Assembly: GCF_006475605.1 (NCBI RefSeq)
Contig: NZ_SSBC01000010.1
Span: 186,001 to 250,000 of the forward strand
Source of the DNA: Asticcacaulis tiandongensis
GTDB taxonomy: Bacteria > Pseudomonadota > Alphaproteobacteria > Caulobacterales > Caulobacteraceae
Reading direction: 5' to 3'
DNA: 64,000 bases
Below the pieces are notes generated by a model. That model saw only the letters and a program-made list of their open reading frames with translations, was not told where the DNA came from and searched no databases. Made by a program: the position numbers and the translations under genes. Position 1 is the stretch's first letter; each line of letters begins with the position of its first letter. Positions 49,357 through 59,905 of this stretch are shown here, in pieces.

Positions 49357-51636
49357 TTACACCAGTTTCGATAGATCACCGACCGAGCCAAACAGCTTTC
49401 TTAGGCTTCCCAGCAGTTTCAGGCGATTGTCACGGATGGCGGCGTCTTCGGCATTGACCAGCACCCCGTCAAGGAAGGCGTCAATGGCGGGTCTCAGACT
49501 GGCCAGAGCCGTGAGGGCCGCCGCATAGTTTTCTTCGGCGACGAGCTTTTGTACCGCCGGTTGGGTGACGGTAAACAGCCGGATCAGTTCGGCCTCAACT
49601 GTCGGTGCGTCGGCAAGGGAGGCAGGCTGGCCTTCGGGCAGTTGGCCTTTTTTGGCTTCGGCGTTCAGGATGTTGTTAATCCGTGTGAAGCCTGCCTGAA
49701 GATTGTCGCCGTCTGCAGACGCCAGAGCCGTCTCAAGGGCGCGGATACGCGATACGGTACGTAAAATGTCCGTGTCGGCTACGGCAAAACCGGCTTCGAT
49801 GGCATCGAAGCGCACGCCTTCGTCCTTAAGCATGACCTTGAGGCGGTCGGCGAAGAAGGCGTTAAATTCGGCGCTGACGGTTTTATAATCACGGAAGGTC
49901 AGGAGCGCGTTTTCAACCGGCGTCTGGTTTTCGACATGCTCAAAGGTGATGTCGAGGTCGTGGTCACGGTCGGTTTCCAGCACATAGACCGCACTTTCGA
50001 GCAGGCCTTGACGGAAATCACGCAGATAGTTGTCATAGGTCGTCGACCCATTGTGATTCCAGCGCGGGCCAGCCGATCCGCGCCAGTTATCCGTATCGAC
50101 ATAGACGGCGCGCTTGGGGCCTGCATAGTTCAGCAGGCTGTAGTACCAGGTCTCAAGCAGGTCATTGAGCGACAGACGCACATTATGCTCACGCAGGATA
50201 CGCAGAACACCTAAGGCCGCGCGGCGCAGGGCATAGGGGTCTTTTGAACCCGTCGGCTTTTCGTCAATGGCGAAAAAGGCAGTCAGGGTGTCGATCTTAT
50301 CGGCCAGCGCCACCGCTACCGATACCGCACCTTCGGGCAGGCTGTCGGACGGCCCCTGAGGCTTATAATGATCACGAACGGCATCGGCTATGTCGCGCGG
50401 AAGCTTTGCGGCCTCGGCATAATAGCCGCCCATAATGCCCTGAAGCTCAGGGAATTCTCCGACCATCTGGGACGCCAGATCGGCCTTGGCCAGACGGGCG
50501 GCATCTGCGGTCATGCTGACGTCTGCGCGGACAACCGGCGCGATTTTCTGAGCCAGAGCGATGATACGCTCAACGCGCTGCGCCATGGTCCCCAGTTTGG
50601 CGTGGAAGGTGACGCCTTTCAGCTTTTCATTCCACGCATCGAAATTGCCGGCGCGGTTGTCTTCTGACCAGAAGAAGACGGCATCCGACAGGCGGGCCGA
50701 AAGCACCTTGGCGTTACCGCGCTTGATTTCCGCGCCCTTGTCGGAGGCCTTAAGGTTGGAGACGACGACGAATTTCGCTGCCATCTTACCGTTCGTCAGG
50801 TCACGCACCGCGAAATATTTCTGGTGCGTGCGCATCGAGGTGCGGATGACTTCGGGCGGCAGGCTGAGGAATTTTTCATCCATGTCCCCCAGAAGCGGCA
50901 CCGGCCATTCATTAAGGCCGGCAACCTCCTCAAGCAGACCATGATCTTCGATCAGGCTGCAACCGGCAGCGGCGGTGACTTCGTGGGCCTTGTCGAGGAT
51001 GATCGACTGACGCTCAAGGTGATCGAGAACAACGAAGTTGTCTTTCAGCCCTTTTTTGTAGGACGCAAAGTCCGTGACCTCAAAAGGTTCGCCGGTTCCG
51101 AGGAAACGGTGACCTTCGGTGATATTGCTGGCCGTCACGCCGCCGATTTCAAACGGCAGAACCTGACCGTCGAACAGGAAAATGATCCGCTTAAGCGGAC
51201 GCACCCAGCGGAAGGTCGAGGTGCCCGAGCGCATGGATTTCGGCCACGGGAAACTTAAGATGACGTCCTTAAGAATATCCGGCAGAGCGTCGGCGGTTTT
51301 CTTGGCAGGCTTTTCGATGCGGGCAATGAATACACCGTTTTCGATCACCAGTTGTTCACGCGTCAGACCTACCTTGCGGAGGAAGCCTTCGAGTGCCTGA
51401 GGGGGCGCGGATTCCTTGGGGCCTTTGACCTCTTCGGTGATCGCCGCCTGTTCGAGCGGCAGGCCTTCGGCATGAAGGGTCAGGCGGCGCGGGCTGACAT
51501 AGGCCTTGAGGCTTTTGTACGCGATGCCTTGCGCCTTCAGTCTGGCGTCAAACAGGCGCTCAAGGTCGCGTGCGGCCCCAAGCTGCATACGGGCGGGGAT
51601 TTCTTCTGAGAAAAGTTCGATAAGTAATTGAGTCAT
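49357..51636 (-). CDS. glyS: Glycine-tRNA ligase, beta subunit
   Basis: The 759-residue beta subunit of the alpha2beta2 enzyme charges tRNA-Gly together with GlyQ. It starts MTQLLIELFSEEIPARMQLG, the conserved start, has a long middle with the FVVVSNLKASDK strand and an HD-like helical part, and ends in a DALR-type anticodon-binding region (FLDGVLVNAEDAAIRDNRLK and LLGSLRKLFGSVGDLSKL). It lies five bases after the glyQ stop, so both are made in equal amounts. The pair precedes ppdK as in other alphaproteobacteria. Confidence 0.97.
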   Translation of the reverse strand: MTQLLIELFSEEIPARMQLGAARDLERLFDARLKAQGIAYKSLKAYVSPRRLTLHAEGLPLEQAAITEEVKGPKESAPPQALEGFLRKVGLTREQLVIENGVFIARIEKPAKKTADALPDILKDVILSFPWPKSMRSGTSTFRWVRPLKRIIFLFDGQVLPFEIGGVTASNITEGHRFLGTGEPFEVTDFASYKKGLKDNFVVLDHLERQSIILDKAHEVTAAAGCSLIEDHGLLEEVAGLNEWPVPLLGDMDEKFLSLPPEVIRTSMRTHQKYFAVRDLTNGKMAAKFVVVSNLKASDKGAEIKRGNAKVLSARLSDAVFFWSEDNRAGNFDAWNEKLKGVTFHAKLGTMAQRVERIIALAQKIAPVVRADVSMTADAARLAKADLASQMVGEFPELQGIMGGYYAEAAKLPRDIADAVRDHYKPQGPSDSLPEGAVSVAVALADKIDTLTAFFAIDEKPTGSKDPYALRRAALGVLRILREHNVRLSLNDLLETWYYSLLNYAGPKRAVYVDTDNWRGSAGPRWNHNGSTTYDNYLRDFRQGLLESAVYVLETDRDHDLDITFEHVENQTPVENALLTFRDYKTVSAEFNAFFADRLKVMLKDEGVRFDAIEAGFAVADTDILRTVSRIRALETALASADGDNLQAGFTRINNILNAEAKKGQLPEGQPASLADAPTVEAELIRLFTVTQPAVQKLVAEENYAAALTALASLRPAIDAFLDGVLVNAEDAAIRDNRLKLLGSLRKLFGSVGDLSKLV

Positions 51637-51641
51637 TTAAA

Positions 51642-52535
51642 TTAACGCGCCTCTTCCTGCGCAGCCCATTCGAGTGCACATGCCTTACACAGGTCACGGA
51701 TACGGCCGATATAGGACTGACGTTCCGCCACGGCGATCGCGCCGCGCGCATCCATCAGGTTGAACAGATGCGAGGCCTTAAGGACATGGTCATAGGCGGG
51801 CAGCACCAGCTTATAGCCGAGGCTGTTTTCCGTGTTCAGGATGCGGGTGACGTTGCGTTCCATGTCTTCAAACTGGCGTTTGAGGGTTTCGACGTCCGAG
51901 GCCTCAAAATTGAAGGCTGAGAACTGGCGTTCCTGTTCCCTGAAAACCTCGCCATAGGTTACGCCGTCATTATTGAATTTCAGGTCGTACACATTATCGA
52001 CATTCTGAAGGTACATGGCCAGACGTTCGAGGCCATAGGTCAGTTCGCCGGACACGACATCGACCTCGATGCCGCCGACGCCCTGAAAATAGGTGAACTG
52101 GGTGACTTCCATGCCGTCACACCACACTTCCCAGCCGAGACCCCACGCGCCGACGGTCGGGTTTTCCCAGTCGTCTTCGACAAAGCGGATGTCATGCACC
52201 TTAGTGTCCAGACCAATGGCCTCAAGCGAACCGAGATAAAGCTGCTGAAGGTTTTCAGGGTTCGGCTTGAGGATCACCTGATACTGGTAGTAGTGCTGAA
52301 GGCGGTTGGGGTTTTCGCCATAGCGTCCATCAACCGGACGACGTGACGGCTGAACATAGGCGGCTTTCCACGGTTTTTTACCGAGCGCCCTGAGGACGGT
52401 GGCCGGATGCAGGGTGCCTGCGCCGACTTCGACGTCATAGGGCTGGAGAATGACGCAGCCTTGCTGGCTCCAGTAATGATGCAGGGTCAGGATCAGATCC
52501 TGAAAAGACAAGGGGGTGGAGGTCGCTTTGGCCAT
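51642..52535 (-). CDS. glyQ: Glycine-tRNA ligase, alpha subunit
   Basis: The 297-residue catalytic subunit activates glycine. It has the class II motifs of the family: [60 protein letters not shown] and [15 protein letters not shown] chose ATG 52535, which gives the normal N-terminus [11 protein letters not shown]; a frame open further upstream would add a non-conserved stretch. No good RBS is visible. The gap to the divergent permease gene holds two palindromic elements. Confidence 0.96.
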   Translation of the reverse strand: MAKATSTPLSFQDLILTLHHYWSQQGCVILQPYDVEVGAGTLHPATVLRALGKKPWKAAYVQPSRRPVDGRYGENPNRLQHYYQYQVILKPNPENLQQLYLGSLEAIGLDTKVHDIRFVEDDWENPTVGAWGLGWEVWCDGMEVTQFTYFQGVGGIEVDVVSGELTYGLERLAMYLQNVDNVYDLKFNNDGVTYGEVFREQERQFSAFNFEASDVETLKRQFEDMERNVTRILNTENSLGYKLVLPAYDHVLKASHLFNLMDARGAIAVAERQSYIGRIRDLCKACALEWAAQEEAR

Positions 52536-52624
52536 GAGTATGCACACGCAGTTATAATTGTGCGCGAACATAAAGGGGCGGGCAGGGGCAGGCAAGCGGG
52601 CATTATAAAGAAAAGCGGTTAAAC

Positions 52625-52745
52625 ATCCTCCCCTGTTCATGGTGGAGGTGTCAGTGCGAAGCTGCTAACGGAAGGGGGGGGCTCTACCGGTAATGCCCCC
52701 TCCGGCTCGACAGGCTCGCCACCTCCCCCGTAAACAGGGTAGGAT
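52625..52745. repeat. Inverted pair of palindromic intergenic elements, copies B and C
   Basis: Copy B (plus strand, about 52625-52681) holds TGGAGGTGTCAGTGCGAAGC followed by AACGGAAGGGG. Copy C (minus strand, about 52745-52693) holds GGGGGAGGTGGCGAGCC followed by CGGAGGGGG. The outer ends mirror each other with one mismatch: ATCCTCCCCTGTT (from 52625) and AACAGGGTAGGAT (to 52745). The layout resembles a BIME made of two REP-like units. The element lies between the divergent glyQ and permease genes. Confidence 0.7.
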
Positions 52746-52798
52746 GAAGAGAAATATCCCCTATTTTTCCAACGTTAGAATCGCGCTTCCATCCGCCC

Positions 52799-54103
52799 AT
52801 GAGTGAAACGCGATCAGCACATTGGCGGGATATACTGACGGCCCTTAAACACGCGCCGTCGTGGTTGTTGCTAGCACTGGGGTTCTCGGCCGGTTTGCCG
52901 TTCCTGATGACCGGCGCGACGCTCGGTTTCTGGATGCGCGAGGAAGGCGTCAGCCTGACGGCCATCGGCTTTATGTCGTGGGTGAGCCTGCTTTATGGCC
53001 TAAAGGTTCTGTGGGCACCGTGGATGGATAAGGTGCGTCTGCCGTTGCTTTATGGGTGGCTGGGGCAGCGGCGGTCATGGATGCTGGTCTCACAGATCGC
53101 CATCGCCGCAGGCTTGATACTGATGGCCACCATAGGCCCCAAGGGCAATTTGACGGCCTTTGCCCTGTCGGCCCTGTTTGTCGCCTTTGCTTCTGCCTCA
53201 CAGGAAATCGCTATTGATGCCTGGCGGATTGAGCAGACAAAAACACTGGCCGATGAGGGGCTGAATCCGACCTTCTATGCCTATGGGTTTCGCTTTGCCG
53301 TTCTGCTGAGCGGTTCGCTGATCCTTATTCCCGCAGAACATCACGGGTGGCCAAAATCCGTGATTGGTCTGGCCTGTGTCATGGGGATTGGCGTGATCGC
53401 CACGCTGCTGGCCAGACCGTCCGAAGCCGAATTGTCGGTCACGCCCAAGCCACAAAATCTGAAAACCTTGCTGATTGAGCCGTTTCAGAGCTTTTTCAGG
53501 GAATATGGCGGGCTGTCTTTATTAATATTGCTGACGCTGGCGTTGTATCGCCTGCCGGACTATCTGATCGGGCCGGTAGCGGGGCCATTATACGAAGATA
53601 CGGGCCTGAGCAATTCGGCCATAGCCTATATGCGTTCAACCGTAGGCCTGACCGCGTCTCTGATTGGGGTGGCTTTGGGCGGGGGCTGTATATTGTGGCT
53701 GGGCATTGAGCGGTCGTTCTGGATAGGCGCTTTGGCGGGGCCTTTGTCCAATGTCGCCTTTGCCATGATGGCGGTCTATCCGGGCGATCTGACGGTGTTC
53801 GGGGCGACGCTGGTCATCGACAATGTCGCCAATGGTATTGCTGAAACCGCCTTTATCGCCTTTATGACGCGACTGGCGGTGCGTGAGTTTTCCCTGACCC
53901 ACTATGCTCTGATGTATTCGATGGCGGCCTTTTCGGGCAAGCTGCTCAAAGGCTTTTCCGGTCAGATCGTTGATAGCCTGACGCCGGATATGGGGCTGTT
54001 CGGCGCCTATCAGGCCTTTTTCATCGGTACGGCGGTGTGTGGAGTGCCGGCGCTTGTGTTGTGCCTGATCCTGCGTCGCAAGGGGCTGTTCAGGCCTGCG
54101 TGA
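52799..54103 (+). CDS. AmpG-like MFS permease
   Basis: The 434-residue protein has about 12-14 membrane helices. It begins APSWLLLALGFSAGLPFLMT and GATLGFWMREEGVSL, then WAPWMDKVRLPLLYGWLGQR RSW, the pattern of AmpG muropeptide permeases (WxPxxDR loop between helices 2 and 3). AmpG imports anhydro-muropeptides released by lytic transglycosylases, two of which are in this window, and in some bacteria controls beta-lactamase induction. No RBS is clear before ATG 52799. Other MFS substrates cannot be excluded. Confidence 0.82.
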   Translation: MSETRSAHWRDILTALKHAPSWLLLALGFSAGLPFLMTGATLGFWMREEGVSLTAIGFMSWVSLLYGLKVLWAPWMDKVRLPLLYGWLGQRRSWMLVSQIAIAAGLILMATIGPKGNLTAFALSALFVAFASASQEIAIDAWRIEQTKTLADEGLNPTFYAYGFRFAVLLSGSLILIPAEHHGWPKSVIGLACVMGIGVIATLLARPSEAELSVTPKPQNLKTLLIEPFQSFFREYGGLSLLILLTLALYRLPDYLIGPVAGPLYEDTGLSNSAIAYMRSTVGLTASLIGVALGGGCILWLGIERSFWIGALAGPLSNVAFAMMAVYPGDLTVFGATLVIDNVANGIAETAFIAFMTRLAVREFSLTHYALMYSMAAFSGKLLKGFSGQIVDSLTPDMGLFGAYQAFFIGTAVCGVPALVLCLILRRKGLFRPA

Positions 54104-54131
54104 GTTTCATTATGTGGGAACACGCTTGTAA

Positions 54132-55469
<1,338 letters not shown>

Positions 55470-55523
55470 TCGCCCCGGCTTAGGGATCGTTGTGGAGAAC
55501 GGTTTTTACAGAAATGACAAAAA

Positions 55524-55556
55524 GAGCGGTACGGATGCCCCGTGCCGCTCCTTTTT
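55524..55556 (+). terminator. Intrinsic terminator of eno
   Basis: GAGCGGTACGG (55524-55534) and CCGTGCCGCTC (55540-55550) pair with one wobble and are followed by T6 (about 55552-55557). Confidence 0.9.
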
Positions 55557-55696
55557 TGCGCTACCGCTTCGCTGCTTTAGCGCGGTTTTGTGATAAATTC
55601 TTTCATCTGATGTGACATGATTGGTAACAGTTTGTTAAAGTTGCGTGAGCGAAATGGTGATCAGGTTCGCTTTGCAGTACGTAAGGGGCATAAGAC

Positions 55697-56011
55697 GTGT
55701 TTATGCAATTAAGGCCATATTTGCCTACGGCTTTTATCGCTATAGTCATTGCCTATTGTAGTGTTCAGTATTTGACCGGTGATAAAGGGTTCTTTTCACA
55801 AGAATCAAGACAGGTCGAACTGGCTATAAAGGAAAAAAGACTCACGGAGCTTAAGGCGGTCCGAAAGGACCTTGAGGCGCGTGATCGTTTCCTTAGAACT
55901 GATAATTTATCAAAAGAATTACTTGAGGAGCGGGCGCGTATTCTTCTGGGGCTTAATGCGCCTGATGAGTACGTCATCCGTGATCGAGTCGTGAAAGACG
56001 ATCAATCCTGA
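55697..56011 (+). CDS. ftsB: Septum formation initiator FtsB/DivIC family protein
   Basis: This 104-residue protein has a single membrane helix (about 10-28), then a coiled coil (about 38-75: LAIKEKRLTELKAVRKDLEA) and the end EERARILLGLNAPDEYVI, the family's conserved region. FtsB with FtsL and FtsQ activates septal wall synthesis. GTG 55697 has AAGGGG eight bases upstream; ATG 55703 is also possible. Placement between eno and pdhA is normal for alphaproteobacteria. Confidence 0.92.
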   Translation: MFMQLRPYLPTAFIAIVIAYCSVQYLTGDKGFFSQESRQVELAIKEKRLTELKAVRKDLEARDRFLRTDNLSKELLEERARILLGLNAPDEYVIRDRVVKDDQS

Positions 56012-56040
56012 GCATTTGAGGGACTTTACGCGCGTTCAAG

Positions 56041-56064
56041 CTTTGCCTAAGAGGTTAGGCAAGG
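56041..56064 (+). other. Hairpin between ftsB and pdhA
   Basis: CTTTGCCTAA (56041-56050) pairs with TTAGGCAAGG (56055-56064) with one wobble and the loop GAGG; only TTTT follows. It may end ftsB transcription or act in the pdhA leader. Confidence 0.5.
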
Positions 56065-56146
56065 TTTTGGCTGCGGCAGAAATTGCCGTTGCCGTCAAAA
56101 ATCCACAGCTCTCGCATTTCGCTTAAGGCGCTGGGCTTTTTTTAAA

Positions 56147-56173
56147 CCTATTTTCTTAGGCCTATTTCTTAGG
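56147..56173 (+). repeat. Tandem CCTATTTCTTAGG repeat over the pdhA ribosome-binding site
   Basis: CCTATTTTCTTAGG (56147-56160) is followed directly by CCTATTTCTTAGG (56161-56173). Each has CCTA/TAGG ends, and the last joins the Shine-Dalgarno GGGAGG. It could be a pair of regulator or RNA sites. Confidence 0.6.
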
Positions 56174-56182
56174 GAGGCTTAT

Positions 56183-57205
56183 ATGGCGCGTGCCGCCAAG
56201 GCAGACACCGGAACTCAGACTGCCGGTGACAAACTCAACCGCAATGTGTCGAAAGACGACCTGCTTAAATATTATCGCGAGATGGTTCTCATCCGCCGCT
56301 TTGAAGAGCGTGCGGGCCAGCTTTATGGCATGGGCCTGATCGGTGGTTTCTGCCACCTGTATATCGGGCAGGAAGCCATTGCTGTGGGCATGGAAGAAAT
56401 CTCCATTGACGGCGATCAGGTGATCACCGGTTATCGTGACCACGGCCATATGCTGGCTGCCGGTATGGACCCCAAGGAAGTTATGGCTGAACTGACCGGC
56501 CGTAGCGGTGGTTCATCCAAGGGCAAGGGCGGGTCGATGCACATGTTCGACATCGCGACCGGCTTCTATGGTGGGCATGGTATCGTCGGCGCGCAGGTGT
56601 CGTTGGGTACCGGTCTGGCTTTCGCCGATTTCTACAATAAGAACGGCAATGTCTCCTTCACCTATTTCGGTGACGGCGCCGCCAATCAGGGGCAGGTTTA
56701 CGAAAGCTTCAACATGGCCCAGCTGTGGAAGCTGCCGGTCGTGTATGTGATCGAAAACAACGAATATGCCATGGGCACGGCTCTGGCGCGCGCTTCGGCC
56801 ACCACTGAGCTTTATCAGCGCGGCGCTTCGTTCGGTATTCCGGGCGAGCAGGTAGACGGCATGGACGTATTTGCCGTCATCGAGGCTGGCCAGCGTGCGG
56901 CGGAACATGCCCGTTCGGGCAAGGGGCCTTACATCCTTGAGATGAAGACCTATCGCTATCGTGGTCACTCGATGTCCGATCCGGCCAAGTACCGCACCAA
57001 GGAAGAGGTCGATGAGGTCAAGACGACCCGTGACCCGATTGATCACATCAAGACCATGCTGCAACAGGCAGGCGTGGCCGAAGACGAGATCAAGACCATC
57101 GACAACGAAGTCAAGGCCATCGTGCTTGAGGCTGTCGAGTTCGCGCAAACCAGCCCCGAACCCGATCCGTCCGAGCTTTATACCGACGTTTATCTTGAGG
57201 CATAA
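56183..57205 (+). CDS. pdhA: Pyruvate dehydrogenase E1 component, alpha subunit
   Basis: The 340-residue subunit binds thiamine diphosphate with PdhB and decarboxylates pyruvate. YREMVLIRRFEERAGQLYGM is the conserved start, GFCHLYIGQEAIAVGM the next motif, and GDGAANQGQVYESFNMAQLW the TPP/Mg site, with VIENNEYAMGT and MKTYRYRGHSMSDPAKYR after it (phosphorylation-loop region in the mitochondrial enzyme). GGGAGG lies before the ATG. It is the first gene of the PDH operon; pdhB follows six bases after it. Confidence 0.98.
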   Translation: MARAAKADTGTQTAGDKLNRNVSKDDLLKYYREMVLIRRFEERAGQLYGMGLIGGFCHLYIGQEAIAVGMEEISIDGDQVITGYRDHGHMLAAGMDPKEVMAELTGRSGGSSKGKGGSMHMFDIATGFYGGHGIVGAQVSLGTGLAFADFYNKNGNVSFTYFGDGAANQGQVYESFNMAQLWKLPVVYVIENNEYAMGTALARASATTELYQRGASFGIPGEQVDGMDVFAVIEAGQRAAEHARSGKGPYILEMKTYRYRGHSMSDPAKYRTKEEVDEVKTTRDPIDHIKTMLQQAGVAEDEIKTIDNEVKAIVLEAVEFAQTSPEPDPSELYTDVYLEA

Positions 57206-57211
57206 TCCGAT

Positions 57212-58594
57212 ATGACTGACATTCTTATGCCCGCGCTTTCTCCGACCATGGAGGAAGGCACCCTTTCCAAATGGCACATCAAGGCCGGTGATGAAGTCTC
57301 CGCTGGTCAGGTCATTGCGGAAATCGAAACCGACAAGGCGACCATGGAAGTCGAGGCTGTTGACGAAGGTGTGGTTGAGGCCATCCTGATCGAAGCCGGT
57401 ACCGAAGGCGTCAAGGTCAATACCCCGATCGCCCGTTTAGCTGGTGGTGAAAGTGCTTCGCCAGCCCCGACCGCTTCGGAAGGTGCCGCCGGTGGTGCCG
57501 ATGAGGTCAAGGCCGAGGGCGGCGAAAAGACCTATGCCGATACGACACCAGCAGCGGCTGAAGCGCCTAAGAAAAAAGAACTGCGCGATCCGGAAATCCC
57601 CGAAGGCACGCCGACCATCAAGATCACCGTACGTGACGCCCTGCGTGACGCTATGGCCGAAGAGATGCGTCGTGATGAACGCGTCTTCCTGATGGGTGAG
57701 GAAGTCGCTCAGTATCAGGGGGCCTATAAGGTGTCCCGCGGTCTGCTGGACGAATTTGGTGATCGTCGCGTTATCGATACGCCGATTACCGAAATGGGCT
57801 TTGCCGGTGTCGGTGCCGGTGCGGCCATGGCGGGCCTCAAGCCGATCATCGAGTTCATGACGTTTAACTTCGCCATGCAGGCGATTGACCACATCATCAA
57901 CTCGTCGGCCAAGACCCTCTATATGTCCGGCGGTCAGATCAAGTCATCCATCGTTTATCGTGGCCCGAACGGTGCCGCGTCGCGCGTGGCGGCCCAGCAC
58001 TCTCAGGACTATACGGCCTGGTATGCCAATGTTCCCGGCCTGATCGTTCTGTCGCCTTATGATGCGGCGGACGCCAAGGGCCTGCTGAAAGCGGCTATTC
58101 GTGATCCGAACCCGGTCGTGTTCCTTGAGCACGAGATGATGTACGGCAACGAGTTCGAAATCCCTGACGTTGAAGATTTCATCCTGCCAATCGGCAAAGC
58201 CAAGATCCAGCGCGAAGGCACGGACGTGACTATCGCCACCTATTCGCGCATGGTCGGCTTCGCGTTGAAGGCGGCTGAAAAGCTTGAGGAAGAAGGCATC
58301 TCTGCCGAAGTCATCAACCTGCGCACGATCCGTCCGCTCGATACGGAAACCATCATCAACTCGGTTCGCAAGACCAACCGTCTGGTGACCGTAGAAGAGG
58401 GCTGGGGTCCGTGTGGCGTCGGGGCCGAGTTGTCGGCACTGGTGACCGAGCAGGCATTTGACGAACTGGATGCCCCGCCCGCGCGCGTGCATCAGGAAGA
58501 TGTGCCCATGCCTTACGCCGCAAACCTCGAAGCCCTTACGGTGCCTTCGGTTGACAAGATCATCAAGGCCGTCAAGGCCGTGACCTATCGCTAG
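57212..58594 (+). CDS. pdhB: Pyruvate dehydrogenase E1 component, beta subunit with N-terminal lipoyl domain
   Basis: The 460-residue protein begins with a lipoyl domain (1-78, lipoyl Lys42 in [11 protein letters not shown]), then an Ala/Glu linker and the E1 beta part from about 130 ([56 protein letters not shown]). This fused form is known in alphaproteobacteria such as Zymomonas and Sinorhizobium. The lipoyl region is nearly identical at DNA level to that in pdhC, suggesting duplication or gene conversion. Confidence 0.97.
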   Translation: MTDILMPALSPTMEEGTLSKWHIKAGDEVSAGQVIAEIETDKATMEVEAVDEGVVEAILIEAGTEGVKVNTPIARLAGGESASPAPTASEGAAGGADEVKAEGGEKTYADTTPAAAEAPKKKELRDPEIPEGTPTIKITVRDALRDAMAEEMRRDERVFLMGEEVAQYQGAYKVSRGLLDEFGDRRVIDTPITEMGFAGVGAGAAMAGLKPIIEFMTFNFAMQAIDHIINSSAKTLYMSGGQIKSSIVYRGPNGAASRVAAQHSQDYTAWYANVPGLIVLSPYDAADAKGLLKAAIRDPNPVVFLEHEMMYGNEFEIPDVEDFILPIGKAKIQREGTDVTIATYSRMVGFALKAAEKLEEEGISAEVINLRTIRPLDTETIINSVRKTNRLVTVEEGWGPCGVGAELSALVTEQAFDELDAPPARVHQEDVPMPYAANLEALTVPSVDKIIKAVKAVTYR

Positions 58595-58615
58595 GACAAC
58601 AGGGAAGAATTTGAA

Positions 58616-59890
58616 ATGACAGACATTTTAATGCCCGCCCTTAGCCCCACCATGGAGGAGGGGATTCTGGCGAAGTGGCACGTTAAGGTTGGCGATACCG
58701 TCAACGCTGGCGATGTGATTGCTGAAATCGAAACCGATAAGGCGACGATGGAAGTTGAAGCCGTCGATGAAGGTGTGGTTGAGGCCATCCTGATCGAAGC
58801 CGGTACTGAAGGCGTTAAGGTCAACACGCCTATCGCGCGTCTGGCCGGTGAAGGTGGTTCTGCTGCTCCTGCGCCACAAAAGGCCCCTGAAGCCCCTAAG
58901 GCTGAGGCTCCCAAGGCTGAAGCTGCGCCTGCCCCAAAAGCCGAAGCACCAAAGGCCGCACCTGTGGCGGCTTCGTCGGGAGATCGCATCAAGGCCTCGC
59001 CTCTGGCCCGCCGTCTGGCCGATATCAACAAGCTTGACCTTAAGGCTGTCAAAGGCTCCGGCCCGCGTGGCCGTATCATCAAGCGTGATATCGACGAAGC
59101 GCTTAAGTCAGGCACAGGTAAGGCTGGCGCGGCTTCGGCCTCGACCCCTGCGGCTGAACCGCGCAAGGCCCAAAGCCTTGAGCAACTGGGTATTGCGCCG
59201 GGTTCCTATGACCTCGTGCCGCTCGATGGCATGCGTAAGGTGATTGCGCGTCGTCTGACCGACAGCTTCCGTGACATTCCGCACTTCCCGCTGACCGTTG
59301 ATATTGAACTCGACAACCTGCTGGCAGCCCGCGCGAAAATCAATTCGGCGCTGGAAGCTCAAGGGATCAAGGTCTCGGTCAACGACATCGTCATTAAGGC
59401 CGTGGCTCAGGCTCTCAAGCAGGTGCCGGAAGCTAATGCTTCCTTCACGCCTGAAGGTATCGCCCTGCACCACAATGCGGACATCGCTATGGCGGTGGCT
59501 ATTGATGGGGGGCTGATTACGCCTATCGTGCGTAAGGCTGAAACCAAGTCGCTGTCGCAAATCGCCAAGGAAACCAAAGACCTTGCCGCACGCGCCCGTG
59601 ACCGTAAGCTGAAGCCCGAAGAATTCCAGGGCGGCACCTTCTCGGTGTCCAACCTCGGTATGTTCGGCATCAAGCAATTTGCCTCGATCATCAACGAACC
59701 GCAGGGCTGTATCCTGTCGGTGGGTGCCGGTGAGCAGCGTCCGGTGGTCAGACATGGACAACTGGCCGTGGCAACGGTCATGACCGTGACCCTTACCTGC
59801 GATCACCGTGTGGTCGATGGTTCTATCGGTGCGAAATATATTACCGCACTGAAGAGCCTGCTCGAAGACCCCATCAAGTTGCTGGCGTAG
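58616..59890 (+). CDS. pdhC: Dihydrolipoamide acetyltransferase (E2) of pyruvate dehydrogenase
   Basis: The 424-residue protein has one lipoyl domain (1-78, Lys42), an Ala/Pro/Lys/Glu linker, the E1/E3-binding domain (about 122-157: [20 protein letters not shown]) and the catalytic core (about 195-424) ending with the [15 protein letters not shown] motif (His and Asp). It passes acetyl groups from lipoyl arms to CoA and forms the core of the complex. It lies 21 bases after pdhB and 15 before lpd. Confidence 0.98.
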   Translation: MTDILMPALSPTMEEGILAKWHVKVGDTVNAGDVIAEIETDKATMEVEAVDEGVVEAILIEAGTEGVKVNTPIARLAGEGGSAAPAPQKAPEAPKAEAPKAEAAPAPKAEAPKAAPVAASSGDRIKASPLARRLADINKLDLKAVKGSGPRGRIIKRDIDEALKSGTGKAGAASASTPAAEPRKAQSLEQLGIAPGSYDLVPLDGMRKVIARRLTDSFRDIPHFPLTVDIELDNLLAARAKINSALEAQGIKVSVNDIVIKAVAQALKQVPEANASFTPEGIALHHNADIAMAVAIDGGLITPIVRKAETKSLSQIAKETKDLAARARDRKLKPEEFQGGTFSVSNLGMFGIKQFASIINEPQGCILSVGAGEQRPVVRHGQLAVATVMTVTLTCDHRVVDGSIGAKYITALKSLLEDPIKLLA

Positions 59891-59905
59891 GAAAGGACCG
59901 AAAAC

